From the NCBI RefSeq assembly GCF_016802725.1, contig NC_052669.1, positions 5,881,501 through 5,945,500 of the forward strand: a stretch of DNA of 64,000 nucleotides, written 5' to 3'. Positions 24,085-36,367 of the stretch are shown here, in pieces. This DNA comes from Solenopsis invicta. Lineage: Eukaryota > Arthropoda > Insecta > Hymenoptera > Formicidae. Within the stretch, counting starts at the first letter, position 1; each line of letters begins with the position of its first letter. The position numbers and the translations under genes are program-made. The notes beneath the pieces are model-generated. The model saw only the letters and a program-made list of their open reading frames with translations. It was not told the origin of the DNA and made no database searches.

Positions 24085-24731
24085 AAGCAGAGCTGATGTA
24101 GAAAGAAAATATCTGCGTAACCGAGGACTGCAATTTTCCTTTGCAAAATAACGTTTTCCAACGCTGGGCGGGCGGGCGAGCGAGCGTAACCGTGAACTTT
24201 TTACTTAAATTTTAACACGAGAAACGTTAAAACGCGCAATTTTCATGAACGAAGGGTTCAGTTTTATATAACTTCCTGCTACTTTGCGATTCTTTATGAA
24301 ACGATCACGTGATTTCCAGTGCAAATAACATATAACCTTTATCTAGGTACTATTTTACTATTTTATCGTGCTTTTAATTGAGCTGTTTAATTGAGAGCTG
24401 TTCATTTAAACTTATTTAATTAAATAATAAAAGTGTTCATTTGAATTAATATTTTTTATTACATGCACAAATTTAATAACTCTTTGTTACGTCCGAAATA
24501 AAATTGATTTAATGTGATTTAATGTGAAACTAGCTGCAAGTGCTGTAAGTGTTTAAAATTATTTTTCATAGTCAAACAAGCTTTATGCACTGAAAGCAAT
24601 ATCATTGTGAGAAACTGCAGGTAGCATTTACATGAAAAAGATATTTATGACATGTTTTACAAAAATAAGTCTGAGATAAATTGAGATGAATTAAACATGC
24701 ACTCGCAGACTTTTTTTGCATTCTCGATCTC

Positions 24732-24734
<3 letters not shown>

Positions 24735-24772
<38 letters not shown>
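24735..24772 (+). repeat. (TC)19 microsatellite upstream of the Lar Ig1 exon
   Basis: Thirty-eight uninterrupted bases of TC, ending 171 bp before the exon at 24944. In the sense transcript it is a (UC)n tract. Confidence 0.97.
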
Positions 24773-24776
<4 letters not shown>

Positions 24777-24943
24777 TTTTCAATCGATGAAAAAAAGGAA
24801 AAACTCATTTTTGCTACAAAATACGCGTTAAAGCGAACAAAATGCGCTTCAAATGGCAGGCTGGCCGCCATAACCATCACACGAAAATCCTATTGTGAGC
24901 TCGAGTCTAATCAGAGAATCCCGTGTGGTCTTTTTGTTCACAG

Positions 24944-25075
24944 GCCCGCCGACGATCCTAGTGAAGCCGCAATCGCAGCAGGTGAAGGCAGGCGGGATAG
25001 CGAGCTTCTACTGCACTGCGGAAGGAGCACCGCCGCCCCAGATACACTGGCGAAAGAACGGCAAGAGAATCTCAC
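24944..25075 (+). CDS. Lar: Lar receptor tyrosine phosphatase, exon encoding the N-terminal half of Ig domain 1
   Basis: This internal exon encodes 43 complete codons (PPTILVKP to WRKNGKRIS), the first half of an extracellular Ig domain of a LAR-type receptor protein tyrosine phosphatase. Visible hallmarks are the strand-B cysteine in SFYCTAEG, the PPPQ turn, the strand-C tryptophan in IHWRKNG, and a basic RKNGKR stretch; in LAR-family Ig1 this is the region known to bind heparan-sulfate proteoglycans. In flies Lar acts at the plasma membrane in axon guidance and synapse formation. The acceptor is a T-rich tract ending TTCACAG at 24943, with a branch-point-like CTAAT at 24907-24911. The donor is GTAAGT-like, GTAAG at 25076. 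The exon begins with two bases completing a codon and ends with one base (phase 1 on both sides). GC-rich third positions contrast with AT-rich flanking intron. Another Ig receptor is possible but unlikely given the family-typical sequence. Confidence 0.92.
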
Positions 25076-26726
25076 GTAAGTTCGCGCGCTCTTTCGCACA
25101 TTCTCCTTCCCCGTCTCCAACATGGTTTGCGTCTTCCAATCGTCACCGCCCGGGGTTCGTTGGGAATGCTCAAGGATGCGCTCTTTGACGCTCGACTTGC
25201 GGACGGAATCTATGTCTTCTCGTTTCACGAGAACCGGACGTCGCGCCGCGGTGAAAAAGAATGAAAATTTTATCAAAATTAAAAAGTTCTCTCGACCTGG
25301 TTTCTCTGCTCTCCGATTTCACATTTTTCCCCCGTACCATCTTGTCCGCACTCTCATGCATTTTGCCGCAGTTCTTCCGTTCTTGTGCATCTCGCTGTCT
25401 TTCAGTCGGTTCCAACTATTCTTAGTCTCCGTCCAAACGATTTTTGCGCTCGTCTGACATTTGGGACGGAATGAGTTTTGTTGGACATTTCGTGAAATGC
25501 AGATGTGTCACATCTGATCTTTTTGTCAGGTTTCGCCCGGCCAAATAGTTTGCGACAGTTCGACGTTACAGCACTTTCGCAAACCGAATTACAATAACTA
25601 GGATAGTAATTCCTCGAAAATAGTTGCATACATTGACTTACGGCTATGTCTATTGCATTTGTAATATAATAGCTTTCATAGAATTTGAAATCTGTTCGTG
25701 TAATATTCATGAATTTCGTGGTTAATTCATTTGACCTTTAGTAAACTAGGAATGTATTTCCATAAATTGAAATGTTATTTTAGAAAATGTATCTTGATTT
25801 AGCATCTTTTCTACGTCAATCAAAACCGCTTTTATAACTTTCTCATGGAGAATTGCTAAACATAGATTGCTAACTGCTCGATTAAAATTTACCATGCATA
25901 TGTGTGTGTATGTGTGTCGTACACGTATACAAAAAAATTACATTTAGTTCAAGATAATGTCAATATATTTACTCAGCATAAATTTAGCAATGTGGATTCA
26001 ATTTTTACTCTTATATACGTATAGCCTAAATTAGCTAAATTTATTTTTGGCGATTACACATACATATATTTGCACATTACTACTTGAACTAGTGAACTTT
26101 TGCTCTCTCTCTTGTTGGAAAATTGCGAAATACCAATTTGAAGATCGAATCCGAAGCTCGAGTTTTGTACGCTACATCCTCGTTGGAAGGGCCAGCAAAT
26201 CCCACGAGATGATTCCGATGATGACGCGCGATGGTTTCACATAACATTCGATCTGATCCGCGGAATGTATGTGCCCAAGCGATCCACGGATCGGTCCATA
26301 TTCGTCGACGACGACTCGCTAATCCGACGAGGAACACCCGACGAGATAATGGCCAGCGACCGCTTGTAACATTCTGAACGCCAATTCGTGGCGAGGGCCG
26401 CGGGAGCGGACGGGGGTGGCGATGGCAGGGACGGGCCGCCGCCGCCACCGCCGCCGCCCGCTCTCGAAATTTATACAGACGCGCGATCCAATTCCCATTC
26501 AATATTTCTCGGGCCGCGGAATTGGATACGAGAGGACACACATACTCCCCTTTTATTAGATTCCGCAACGGCGCAATTTTCGATCTTATATCGCCCGTTG
26601 CTGCCGCCGATCATTTTCGCGCGCGCCCTCGATCGTCTCGGTATTTTCCTCGCCTTTTGTGACGGGGGGGGGTTTTCCTTTTTACGGCGCAGACGTCCGC
26701 CTCAATCTTCCGTCTTATGTCGACAG
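25076..26726 (+). other. Lar intron between the two Ig1 exons (1651 bp)
   Basis: This GT-AG intron is in phase 1 and splits the Ig domain between strand C and the following loop. The first 600 bases are moderately GC-rich and the middle (about 25640-26060) is AT-rich. The last 500 bases are GC-rich and include a (GCC)n tract at 26435-26460 and a run of nine G at about 26663. Open frames here run straight through the exon borders and have no independent support. No nested gene is seen. Confidence 0.88.
26435..26460 (+). repeat. (GCC)n trinucleotide repeat
   Basis: GCC repeat with one ACC interruption, 270 bp before the second Lar exon. Confidence 0.9.
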
Positions 26727-26885
26727 AATCCCAGTCCCGGTACGTGGTGCACCAGTATGAAAATGGTGCTTTACTGCGGATCGAACCTGTCAAGCCGTCG
26801 CGCGACAATACCAACTACGAGTGCCTAGCTGAGAACGGAGTCGGCGACGCTGTTTCAGCCGAGGCGACGCTCACCGGTTACGAAG
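26727..26885 (+). CDS. Lar: Lar receptor tyrosine phosphatase, exon encoding the C-terminal half of Ig domain 1
   Basis: This exon completes the Ig domain begun at 24944. The split codon C+AA gives Gln, then 52 full codons run from SQSRYVVHQYENG to TLTGYE, and one G is left for the next exon. The strand-F motif YECLAENGVGDAVSAEATL supplies the second disulfide cysteine and is strongly LAR-like; LLRIEPV is the strand-E segment. The acceptor follows a pyrimidine-rich stretch ending GTCGACAG at 26726, and the donor is GAAG|GTAAGT at 26886, close to consensus. The exon is 159 bp and phase 1 on both sides, so both Ig1 exons are symmetric and could be lost together without a frameshift. The Gly before YEG stands where I recall a hydrophobic residue in the fly protein; this is a minor divergence. 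Ig2 should follow downstream, but no exon for it is visible before 64000. Confidence 0.92.
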
Positions 26886-26929
26886 GTAAGTGAGATTGCG
26901 ATTATTAACGTTCATTTGCACCGATAGAC

Positions 26930-29900
26930 GAAGCGAATTCCCCATTCTTCGGCGAAGGAAAATCCTATTTGTCAAAGCAAGATTATTTTTTACGCAATCG
27001 ACATCTTTGTTATCAAATGTACTTGAAGACGGAGACGAAAGCAGCGAAACTTGTTAACTTACTTATCTACAAAGCCGATATCCGCTTATTTGTCTCTATG
27101 TTTCCAAATTAATTGACAAGCACTATTGGTTTTTATGACATTCAAGCATTTTTTTCCACAATAATTTTACTTCGGAGCTTACAGCTGCAAATTAATTTAC
27201 TTTCTATTCATCTTTTATTTCTATTTCCTAGCTACATATTTTATTTTGTCCGATAAAAATCTGCTCGTACGTTCATCTGAAAATTACGGAGTGCCGCGAT
27301 CCTCGAAAAACCGCTAAAATTTTGCCAACTATCGGATAGCGTGTCGTAGCGTGAGAGAGAGACGCGATATTTTTTTTTATCAATTATGATCGAACGAAAC
27401 AAGCACGCGGAAATAATTGGATCCTTTGTAAGCACGGGGTCACGCGCGGCGAGGATATACCACGAGCAAAACATACCTTGCGACGTATACGTAAAAGAGA
27501 TATATCACTCAACCTTGTCGCGTAAAATTTTGCTTTTACGACAGCACCGCATGAAAGAAAGAGAGGGGCCCTTATTCTGAAACTGCATGTCCCGGCATAA
27601 TTTTCGTCGGCAGGCTCGTGCTCAAAAGGACTACGTTATACGATACGGCGGAAAGTTCTAGTTTTATCCTTTCGATGGTGGTGGTAGTACGGTGGAGCAC
27701 ACGGTTTGTGTTTTATAACAAAGTCACTTGCCTTGGGGACAGTTTTCCCGGGCGATATCGCGTAATAACTATTAGCGCTATCGGGGATGTCGCTACGTTG
27801 TTTAATATTTAAAGGAAGCTTCCGGGACAGCTGCTGGTCGTTTGGTAATGTTCGAAGCTTTAAGCTTCCTATCCCCGTGCCATGGAGGTTCGACTGTGCC
27901 GCGCGCGTGGATAACGGCTTCGGAACTGTTTACTGATTTAGACCTCACTTAAACGCACTTCGGGGAGAGTCGACGTGGACGACGATGTATCATTCGTTCA
28001 TGATTCATTCCCGGAATCGACGACGGTCGCGAGTGACGTTCGATCGCGGCACTTCCGAAATCACGCGCTGCCGCTTTGAAATTAGAATTCAATCCTCCCC
28101 CTTTTTTTTTTAATTACATGTTTAAAACGCTGACGTTACAACTGCATTCCTAGAACTTTGTTCGAGCGACTGATTGCGTCGACACGCTGAGCATAGCGGG
28201 ATAAATCTTTCTAAAATTAAACAGAAACTTTGCCACATCTTGCCCGGACTTCTTTCTTTCTCTATTTTCTCAGCTTTACGGTATTTATACGGAAGAACGG
28301 TTGGTTTAATAGCGTCCGATTCGACGACCAGACGGCAAACGATGTAATGGAGGGGGAGAGGGGGAGAAAAAAACCGCCGCGCCGCGAAACCCTACCGTTT
28401 TCTCCCGAGGAAGAATCTCTTGAACTTTCGCAAAACGTTTTAATTGGCTCGGCCGGCTTTTTAATTTGATTCTAATTTCGCTTCGCGGATACGTGATTTC
28501 CGCGATGAGAGGAGGGGAGGGGAGGGGGGATAGGAAATAATGCGCGCGACTGCATCTCTGCCTCTCCCGTACGCTTTCGGGCTTTCTTTCTTCCGTCTTG
28601 TTTTCGTTCATCGGTGGTGCCGTGCCGACCGATCGCCCAATGTGCGCGTCGTGTTTTATATTTATTTATTTTTTTTCTATCTCGATTGTCGGGCATTTCC
28701 TGTCAATGCTGCACCCATCCGGCGGCGGCCGGTCCGGCAGTTCCTCATAAATCACGGATATTCACTTGATTCTCTGAAACCTCCGCCACGATTTCAATTT
28801 ATTTGTTATAAAGTTGATTCCGCCCAGATGAGCCCGTTCCCACGGGCGCAATAATAATGCGCGCGTGCGTGGGCTACCGTGAAATCAGTATCCGTCAAAT
28901 TGGACGTCAGTTTTTGCCATGCCGTTTATTCGCATTCCTATTTTATTTGCGAATCATTAATGCGCGTTGGCCGAGTGAACGGGGGAGAAGGACGGGGAAG
29001 GAGAAAGAGAGCGCGCAGACTTCCTGATAAATGAAAATAATTTCGTCGGCAACACAAAACAAAATATTGTACGTTGGACTGCGCGTCGCATCGCCGCGCG
29101 CGCCGGCGCCGCGCCGACCGTCCCGACGCTTCTGCTCGCGCTCCAAATAATTTAGCGAGCTTTTACTCTGGCTGGCCGGCCGAGATATTTTTTAAGGGCG
29201 CCACGAAAAAAAGCTTTGATGAAAGACAAAGTTAATTTCGTCTATTCCGTCCGTGTATTCCGAAATTAAAGGTCAAATTGAGGCTCCAGGCGAGGGAAAG
29301 AGGGACTAACTGTCAAGGGAGCGCGTTTGCTAATTGCACGCTAAATCGTGACACATACCGGCGAAAGCTGAGAGCACCTTTTTCCCCTCGTCGAGAGCTC
29401 ACCCGATTAATTGCTGACCGCCGGCAACGCACGCGTGTACGTTTATGTTTGTATATTTTTTAAAACGCATCCTCGTTTTTATGACGCGAAATGGCTACCG
29501 AGGAAAGCGCTCCGCTTTTTTTTACGCGTAAAAATCTCGCGTAAAACTTTTAAGTGTGATTATCCGATTTCTTTTTTTTTTTCTTCCCCTCGCCGAGTCT
29601 TCTCATTACGGAATCTATTCAAAGCGAATATAATATTTTCTTGACAAGTGATATTTTCGCGGACCATGTGCTTCGCTATTTATCGCCACACGTAAGCTCG
29701 TATCGGCCATATCGACCCCGAGACCGTACGTATACCACGCAAACTTCGTTATCCAATCCATTGATACGATAAATACCTGCAAGCTCGCGGTAAAGCCTCA
29801 TTCGGATAATGCGATTAATTGTTAGCCGAGGCATGTAATGATATAATGACGTAGCGATCGCGCGTGGTTATATGATACGCGCATGCAGAAAACAAAAACG

Positions 29901-32900
29901 CATAAACAATTAGCCAGATAATTGAAATATTGACCGTGCACCTACAGTTTATTTATTTTACTTATCGCATTTCCAAAATACGTTCTTTCATGGTTATTAG
30001 GAGATCGCGTTACATCGAAAACGACAATTGTGCGCTATAGTATTACGTGTACACGTTGAAAAGGACGCTAAAATAAACCTTTTATCAAATCGAGATGGCT
30101 ACCGCGGAAATATTCTTCCGTTAAATCTGCGACGTTTTGTATAACAATAATAATAATATTTTCGATAAGTGCATCACGTAACTTGAACGCTTGTAAAACC
30201 ACAATAGAAGCAATAAATGCGAGTAACATCGGATATAATGTAAGGATCAGCGAGCATTACGGGAAACACCGCCATCGCCGTTGTAGAATTTTCATGAGAA
30301 TTTCGTTTCCCCCTTTTCTTCCATTGCGTAGCACTACCATTCTTTCTTACGGCAAAAATCTGAAAACCATTTCGAGATACGGGCTGGAAAACAGCGTACT
30401 ATCTTTTGTTGTTATTATTGCAATTTTATTCCATGAATTTTCTGCTACCTATCATGAATCGAGATAGGTCGGGGGATAGATATCGTGTCACCAGAAATTG
30501 CTTGTTCGCTCTTACCGTGTAATCACTTTCGGCAATAAAATTATCTCTGCTGAAACCACGTCAAATGGAAAGTTTGGTTAACGAAACAATAATAATAATA
30601 TTAAAATTCAAGAAATCTAATTGCCACGCAAGTACGATGCGAATAAAAAATAATAAATTAGTTTTTACTTTTACATAAATTTAAAAGCTACAGTCTTCTC
30701 AAAAAGGAAGACACACGCGCACGTTTTGCCTTGGTAAGAGCAAGATGTAACGATTTCTGTTTTATCAAAGCCCGTGCCCGTTTTGTTGATACAGATCGTC
30801 ATTGATATTCTAAAAAGGAAAACTTAGTACGCGGAGGGTACCGTCTGAATTTATTGTTTGAGCAAGAACAACAGACGGTATCTGAATTCAATGCAACGGT
30901 AATTGCACGCCAACAAGTAACAGGATAAAAATTTGTCGATTTGCGCGGGAACGTGATGGCGACACGACAGTTCCTCCGGTGATACCCCGAAGCGCGGCTG
31001 CCGGTTCTTGCGAGTCGCGCGACAAAAACATGCCGTTGAATTATTGGTTGCGTTTCTCTCGACAGGATAATGTCGTTTACCAGTGATGTGTTCTTGGATC
31101 GATGTCTCCCACGTGCGAACAAAACAACGCACGCCCGAGAGCCCTCCCCCGAAAGTTCTAGCGACAAATAAAAGGCACTGTCCGACGATTCTCGCTCTCC
31201 GCGATTTTGCCGTGGGAAAAAGTCATGTAATATTGAAGACGGGCTTGTGCGCGCCGTGTCACGTTTTCGTTCCTCGGGCGATTCATCGTGCTCTACCGCT
31301 AAATGCACAAAGTATATTAACCGTCCTGATGACGGAGGGGTGCCCCAATTTCACGTACCCCGTAGGGATCCGGAATTAAATTTGCACGAGGACTAAGTGG
31401 CGTCTTTGGTTCTCGTAGCCGCGTTCGGGCGAGAGCTATCCACTTCGTTCAGCACGTTTCGCATCGAAACGTCGAAAGTTCGCGCGGAATTGCCGTTGTC
31501 CCATCTCCCTCGAAACCCGGTCGCGAAATAATTCTTCCGCGCCGCGCCGTCTCGGCCACCGCGCCGTACCGACGCGGAATACGAAAGCGGGGGAGCGATA
31601 CCGTTTTAATTGCCGCCCGTATAATCGGCACCCGATGTAAGAACGCAATGGACGGTTGACGGTATTCAAAATGGAAATTGCGTTAAATCCTGCACAGGCG
31701 CGAATAACGAATGAACAATGGCTCTATGGGGAAACGCTGCGTTACCTTGTTTCTTCCGCTTTGCCGCAGCTCGCAGAGCGGTAATTAAGAGAGCGCTACG
31801 GTGCAAGGATCGATACGTCGCCATAACAACGGCATTATTTTAATGAGAACGTTGTAATATTCATTTAAATTTCTTACTTCTATGAAGCATCGCCTTAAAT
31901 CTCGACAATTATTGTCATAAATATATCTAACCCTGCGAATTAATATGTTCGCGAGACTTACTAGGGGATAATGAGCTTTTAATTTACGGGTTTTTCAGTT
32001 TTTTTCAGTTTTTTTTTTTTTTTATTTATTTATTTGTCGCAATCTTTTTTTGCAATTTTACAAATAAACTTGGAGAAAAAATGTTCAACATTGTTAATGG
32101 TGAAATTAAGTGAAGGTTTTACTATTATTTTGTGTCTTTATAATTTGATTATGAAAAATTTCGAGATCGAGCGACCGACCGAGATTTAAAAAAAAAACCC
32201 CTTATTTTTGATCATTGTAAAATATTATGAACAAACTGGTTTCTCGATATATTTTGAATGAAGAATTGATATAGCAAAATTGTGATTGCGCAAGTAAAAA
32301 GCGATGTGTTAAAACACTTTTTATGACGTTACTTATTTATCAAGTCAAATTGATCTCATTGCATTACCCAACTTTAACCGTAGTCCATAGAGTACGAGTT
32401 AATGATTTTAACTTTTGATTCGATTCGGGTGAGCAAATGCTCCGACGAAAATGCAAAATACAGTTAAATTCATGCCGATTGTTTTTGCCGTCATGGCCAA
32501 GTTTCAAAACTACGGCACTTCGCTGCTAAACGAAGAACCATACGATCGGAGCATTGGCTAAATCCGATGTTTAATTAACAAGCTATCGTGATTTGTTTTT
32601 TCCCCTTCGCCCTGACCCGTACGGTATCTGATCTCACGTCGCCGAAGCGATTCGCCATCAGCGACTTTTTCGCCGGTGCGCTCTCGTCGAGTGAGCAAGA
32701 AAAATCCCGAAGAAAACACGCCGGGGTCGCTCGCTCGCCCTGTTCTTCCACCCCGCGCGAGAATCCACTCCCCTTTTGGGCGGGGTAGTTCGGACGGAAC
32801 TTTTGCCAAGTCGGACGTTTTAATTCGAGAAGCGATTGAACGCGCTCGGAAAAACGAGACTACGAGGAAACTAAAGCCACCTCGATAGACATCGTAAATA

Positions 32901-33600
32901 AGCCTCCGGGTTCCGCTCGTCGTATTCGCGTTTGCTATATGGAAATGTCGATTTGAGTGTCAGCGTGCCGGCACTCGTATTACGAAGTAGTTAAGAAAGT
33001 GGAGGCTTTATGACCGCACGGTTTAACCGCTATTTCCAGATTTCTACCATAAAATCGTTAGTATCCGTGCCAAGTAAAGTTTAATTAATTATAATATCAG
33101 CGTCATCTGCAGCCGTTCTTATTATATTCAACTTGAATGTTAAATTAACGATTTTTCCGATTTGTGCTCGTGACTGAACGGAAAGTTCTAAATTTTAACT
33201 ATTAGAAACAATAATTGCCGACACTTTCATTACATTCTGCCACCATAAAGTCAATGAATTGGCGTCAAAAAAATGGGTGTAAAAAAAGGATATTACTATA
33301 AAAGATAAAATTGACACATTTATATATTTGAGATTAAAACTATGATAAAAACTTTAATTAATTTAATTCGATTAACAAATACAGAATTACGATGGAAAAA
33401 AAAATATTACGTTTTTATACAAATGAAAAAATTTTCCATTACGCTGCATGCAGAATGCAAATGTTTTGCAAATGTCTCTCATCTTTATAATAAAATATTT
33501 AAACTGAACTGAGTGAACATAATTTAACGAACCCTTTGAGGTATCGGCGATAAAAGGTTTTGTTTTATTTTATATATTTTTTTATTTATTTTTTGACATA
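26930..33600. other. Non-coding block in the downstream intron
   Basis: GC-rich and AT-rich segments alternate. GA/GGGGA-rich tracts lie at 28347-28365 and 28506-28532. AATAATAAT repeats lie at 30143 and 30586. AT-rich sequence runs over 31840-32400 and from 33040 onward. The longest frame (30799-31308, minus) has no family features. No gene recognised. Confidence 0.55.
31989..32035 (+). repeat. (GTTTTTCA)-like repeat, poly-T and (TTTA)n
   Basis: Two TTTTTCAG-type units are followed by a T run of about 15 and TTTATTTATTTATTT. Low-complexity AT-rich sequence. Confidence 0.8.
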
Positions 33601-34520
33601 TGCACGTTTTCTGGTGCGGGCACATTTAAATATTAGTTTATAAAATAAAATCCATTGAACTTAAAAATTGCGAGAGACAATGCAATATTTGTATGTAGCA
33701 TTTTACGAGCAAAAGTGCAACGGATAATCCATCCAATCGTACCATTCTATGGAATTCAAAAGTCAATCCATTGTGTATTGGGAAAATCGTGCATTTCAAA
33801 ACCATAAGCCGTTTGTTTATCGCAATGAGCGATCGTTGTCCATTAATCCTACCACTGTACACGGAAATACGAACTGGATCTGGGCATATTTAATTGCCAT
33901 TGTGTATCGTCGTAACGGTATAGATGTACGAAAAAAATCTTTTAAAGCAGCACTGTATCGATACATAAGCGCATTTGGAAATTTATACAGTTGGGAAATT
34001 TGTGTTGAATTTAACATATATCCCAATGTCCCAAACGGTCCACTCCAGTTTTCGTGTTAATTTAACACAAGATGAATACGTTACAGAGTAACAAATATAT
34101 TGTAAAATGTTAACACAAAAAATGCAACATTTTGAGAAAATTTGAAAACATATTTCTACAGTAAAAATGTTTATAACATGTAGATATTATACATGCATTT
34201 TTTTTTATTTACCTCAGAATTTCAAAACTACATTATTTTTATATTATTTGTTCACTCGTCCATAAAATGTGTTTTATTTAAACACTAAGAAATGTTGAAT
34301 ATCGATTTAACGTAAAATATTCACATAATGCAATCACATATTAAATTGTCGTTCATACATGTTCGAAGTTCAACACAAAATTGTTAACAAGGACCGGTTA
34401 TATAAAAATACAAAATATTTTCTGCTGTGTACAAACCAATATTTGTACTACAAATATATCCATTATGCACAATTTGAATCCCTCGACCATACAAAATTCT
34501 CTTTGCGAGACATTGACTTG
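33601..34520. other. AT-rich block with overlapping open frames and repeated TTAACA(C) words
   Basis: The plus strand is open from 33728 to a stop at 34058-34060 (ATG at 33749, 103 codons, ending NVPNGPLQFSC). The minus strand also has frames at 33638-33862 and 33817-34026. TTAACA or TTAACAC words recur at about 34012, 34060, 34108 and 34380. No domain recognised. It may be an eroded mobile element, but no terminal repeats were found. Confidence 0.3.
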
Positions 34521-35944
34521 TGAGGTTCGCCGCTTAACGATGTGCTTTAGATGAAGAAGTTAAACGCTATTAACGACTCCGGGGATAATCGATTAAGCGT
34601 GGTGAACATCACGCGGAAGTATCGTTCAGCACAGGCGGAAGAGTATCGGTATATCGGAATGTGAACAGCTTGAAGAGTCTGCGAACTGTCAATCCCCAGA
34701 TATTGTAACGGCCGCTTGTAAACCGAGCGAGTGCGCGTAGCGGGTGGAGAACGCGTAGTACGCGCCGAGGGTGGACAATATTTACTCCTGCTTCGGAGAA
34801 AAGAGCGGCGGGATTTCTGTTTCGAACACGGGACTCTTTTGTTTCGTGCGCGGAGGGGTTGTTTTCTTTCGCCGTACTCCATTCTGCTTGTTTGTCCTCC
34901 GCTTTCGCTCCCCAGTCAACTCGCTCCTCCGACCCCGCCCGCCTCTCCCTTTTGACCCATTCTCCAGGTTTTGTGGAGCTTTTCTCTCGGTGGAATCAAC
35001 GGTCGTGGAAGCTCGCAGCGACCCTTACAATCGAACACGGTCTGCTCCGCGAGAATCGAGAGTGAGAGGGCGACTCGTAAGGAGCAAGGAATTAGAGGAA
35101 ACGCATAAACATCCCTCGGTGGAAGCGTGTCTGCAGTTGGCTGCCTCTTCCATTGCAGTAAAATTACAAGCCGGGCGTGTTCCTTCTAGGGCGAGCCCCC
35201 GAACTACTATCGATAGAAAATCAACCTTTCCTCCTCTGGAAAACGGTCTGTGAAACTAGTAGTAAACGACCTCGCGTTTGCGCGAAGGTAGAAATCGAAA
35301 TTATCTGCTTTCCGGGAAATCTTCTGTCGGAAAGGAACGAAAATTCGATGGCGGTCCTAATTGCGAAATTACTCGAAAGTTAATGGGTCTTGGCGAGTCA
35401 AGTTGTCGAGCTTTGATCACGTAATCCTTAAACGCAAAAAAGACAAGAATCTAAATTTTTTTTATAAATTCACAGATTCCGTGAACATGCACTTATCCAG
35501 TTCATCGCACATAGTTTCAAATGAAACTTTACTTAACAAATGTTTAATTTTTTTCCTCAACGAGACAATCGACAAAGTGCAAGGTAGTCTTTTGAATAAG
35601 CGTAGTGGTCAGCTATCAAATTTTTAGCGAAAAAGGATCGACTAGGAATTATTCTGAAAGTCTGTGGGCGATCGGGCGGTAGATATCCGACGTCCGGTAT
35701 CCTCTTCGCGAACAGAAAGTCAGCGATTGAAGCCTGATCCGCAATGAAAAAGCGGAGGGCAAAAGTTTCGAGCGGCAAGAAGTGCGGGACGTCGCCCGTG
35801 CGAATATCTTTCCGGTTTGTGAAAGAGTTTCGAGCGTGAACGAGAAATCGAGGTAGAACGATAGAGAGAAAGCGAGAAGTTTAAGTTAAGAAGGTAACAG
35901 TCAACTTAGTTGGAACGTCGGAGGTCGGCTTTTGTACTATCTTT

Positions 35945-35973
35945 CCCATCCTCCCCCTCCCCCTCCTCCCGTG
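35945..35973 (-). promoter_or_regulatory. C-rich tract; minus strand has G-quadruplex potential
   Basis: CCCATCCTCCCCCTCCCCCTCCTCCC spans this stretch. The complementary strand carries four G3+ runs with short loops. On the sense transcript the same run is a CU-rich, poly-C-binding-protein-type tract. Confidence 0.35.
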
Positions 35974-36038
35974 TGCTTCTACCTAAACCGTCGCGGCGGT
36001 TCGTCCGGAGAATTTAATTCGCCCGAAAAAGCGGCACC

Positions 36039-36070
36039 TTAATTAGCAATTAATTGGCACATAAATTAGC
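36039..36070. promoter_or_regulatory. Homeodomain-type motif cluster with palindromic CAATTAATTG
   Basis: TTAATTAG (36039-36046), the perfect palindrome CAATTAATTG (36047-36056) and AAATTAGC (36063-36070) lie within 32 bp. AATTTAATTC occurs 20 bp upstream. The palindrome matches the P3-type dimer site known for paired-class homeodomains. Confidence 0.32.
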
Positions 36071-36331
36071 TGCGAATTTTCACCCGCGGCATACTGGAAC
36101 GTTACATATATACATGTATATAATATATCTTTCTCTCCGTTTATCTATCTCACCCCTTTCTGTCCGTCTGTCTTTTGCTCGCTAAACCCTTTCGCACGTC
36201 CCCTTCTACTCGGTTTTTTCTTCGTCGTGCCAGGCCACCAGCCGCGACAGAGATAAGAACGTCGGCAACTATTTCAGCAATCTAACTTTCTCGCGGGTTC
36301 CCGGAGAATTTCCTGCACGGTGGCATTCGCT

Positions 36332-36367
36332 GTCTCCTCGCTCTCCGCCGTCTCCTCGCTTTCCGCC
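36332..36367 (+). repeat. 18-bp tandem duplication (two units)
   Basis: GTCTCCTCGCTCTCCGCC is repeated once with a single C-to-T change. It is followed by GTCCGCC and a (GCTCGC)n tract up to 36394. Confidence 0.85.

Larger units (their letters stand above)
17561..24734. other. Non-coding block, mixed composition
   Basis: AT-rich pockets at 18340-18900 (holding the MITE-like element), 20650-21280 and 24280-24720 alternate with CpG-rich stretches. Alternating purine-pyrimidine ACGTGTAC-type sequence lies at 21930-22015. No exon recognised. Confidence 0.55.
1..24943 (+). other. Probable upstream intron sequence of Lar (partial; may hide undetected 5' exons)
   Basis: This is everything before the first recognised Lar exon. 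The exon at 24944 needs a single base from a preceding exon that should carry the signal peptide. I looked for an ATG followed by a hydrophobic stretch and a phase-1 GT donor and found no convincing case, so that exon is probably upstream of the window. Position 24943 is the G of the acceptor AG. Whether the whole stretch is one intron cannot be decided from sequence alone. Confidence 0.6.

Noticed and set aside
30799..31308. 169-codon minus-strand open frame
   Set aside because: No domain or signal peptide; overlapping frames on both strands; no splice context.
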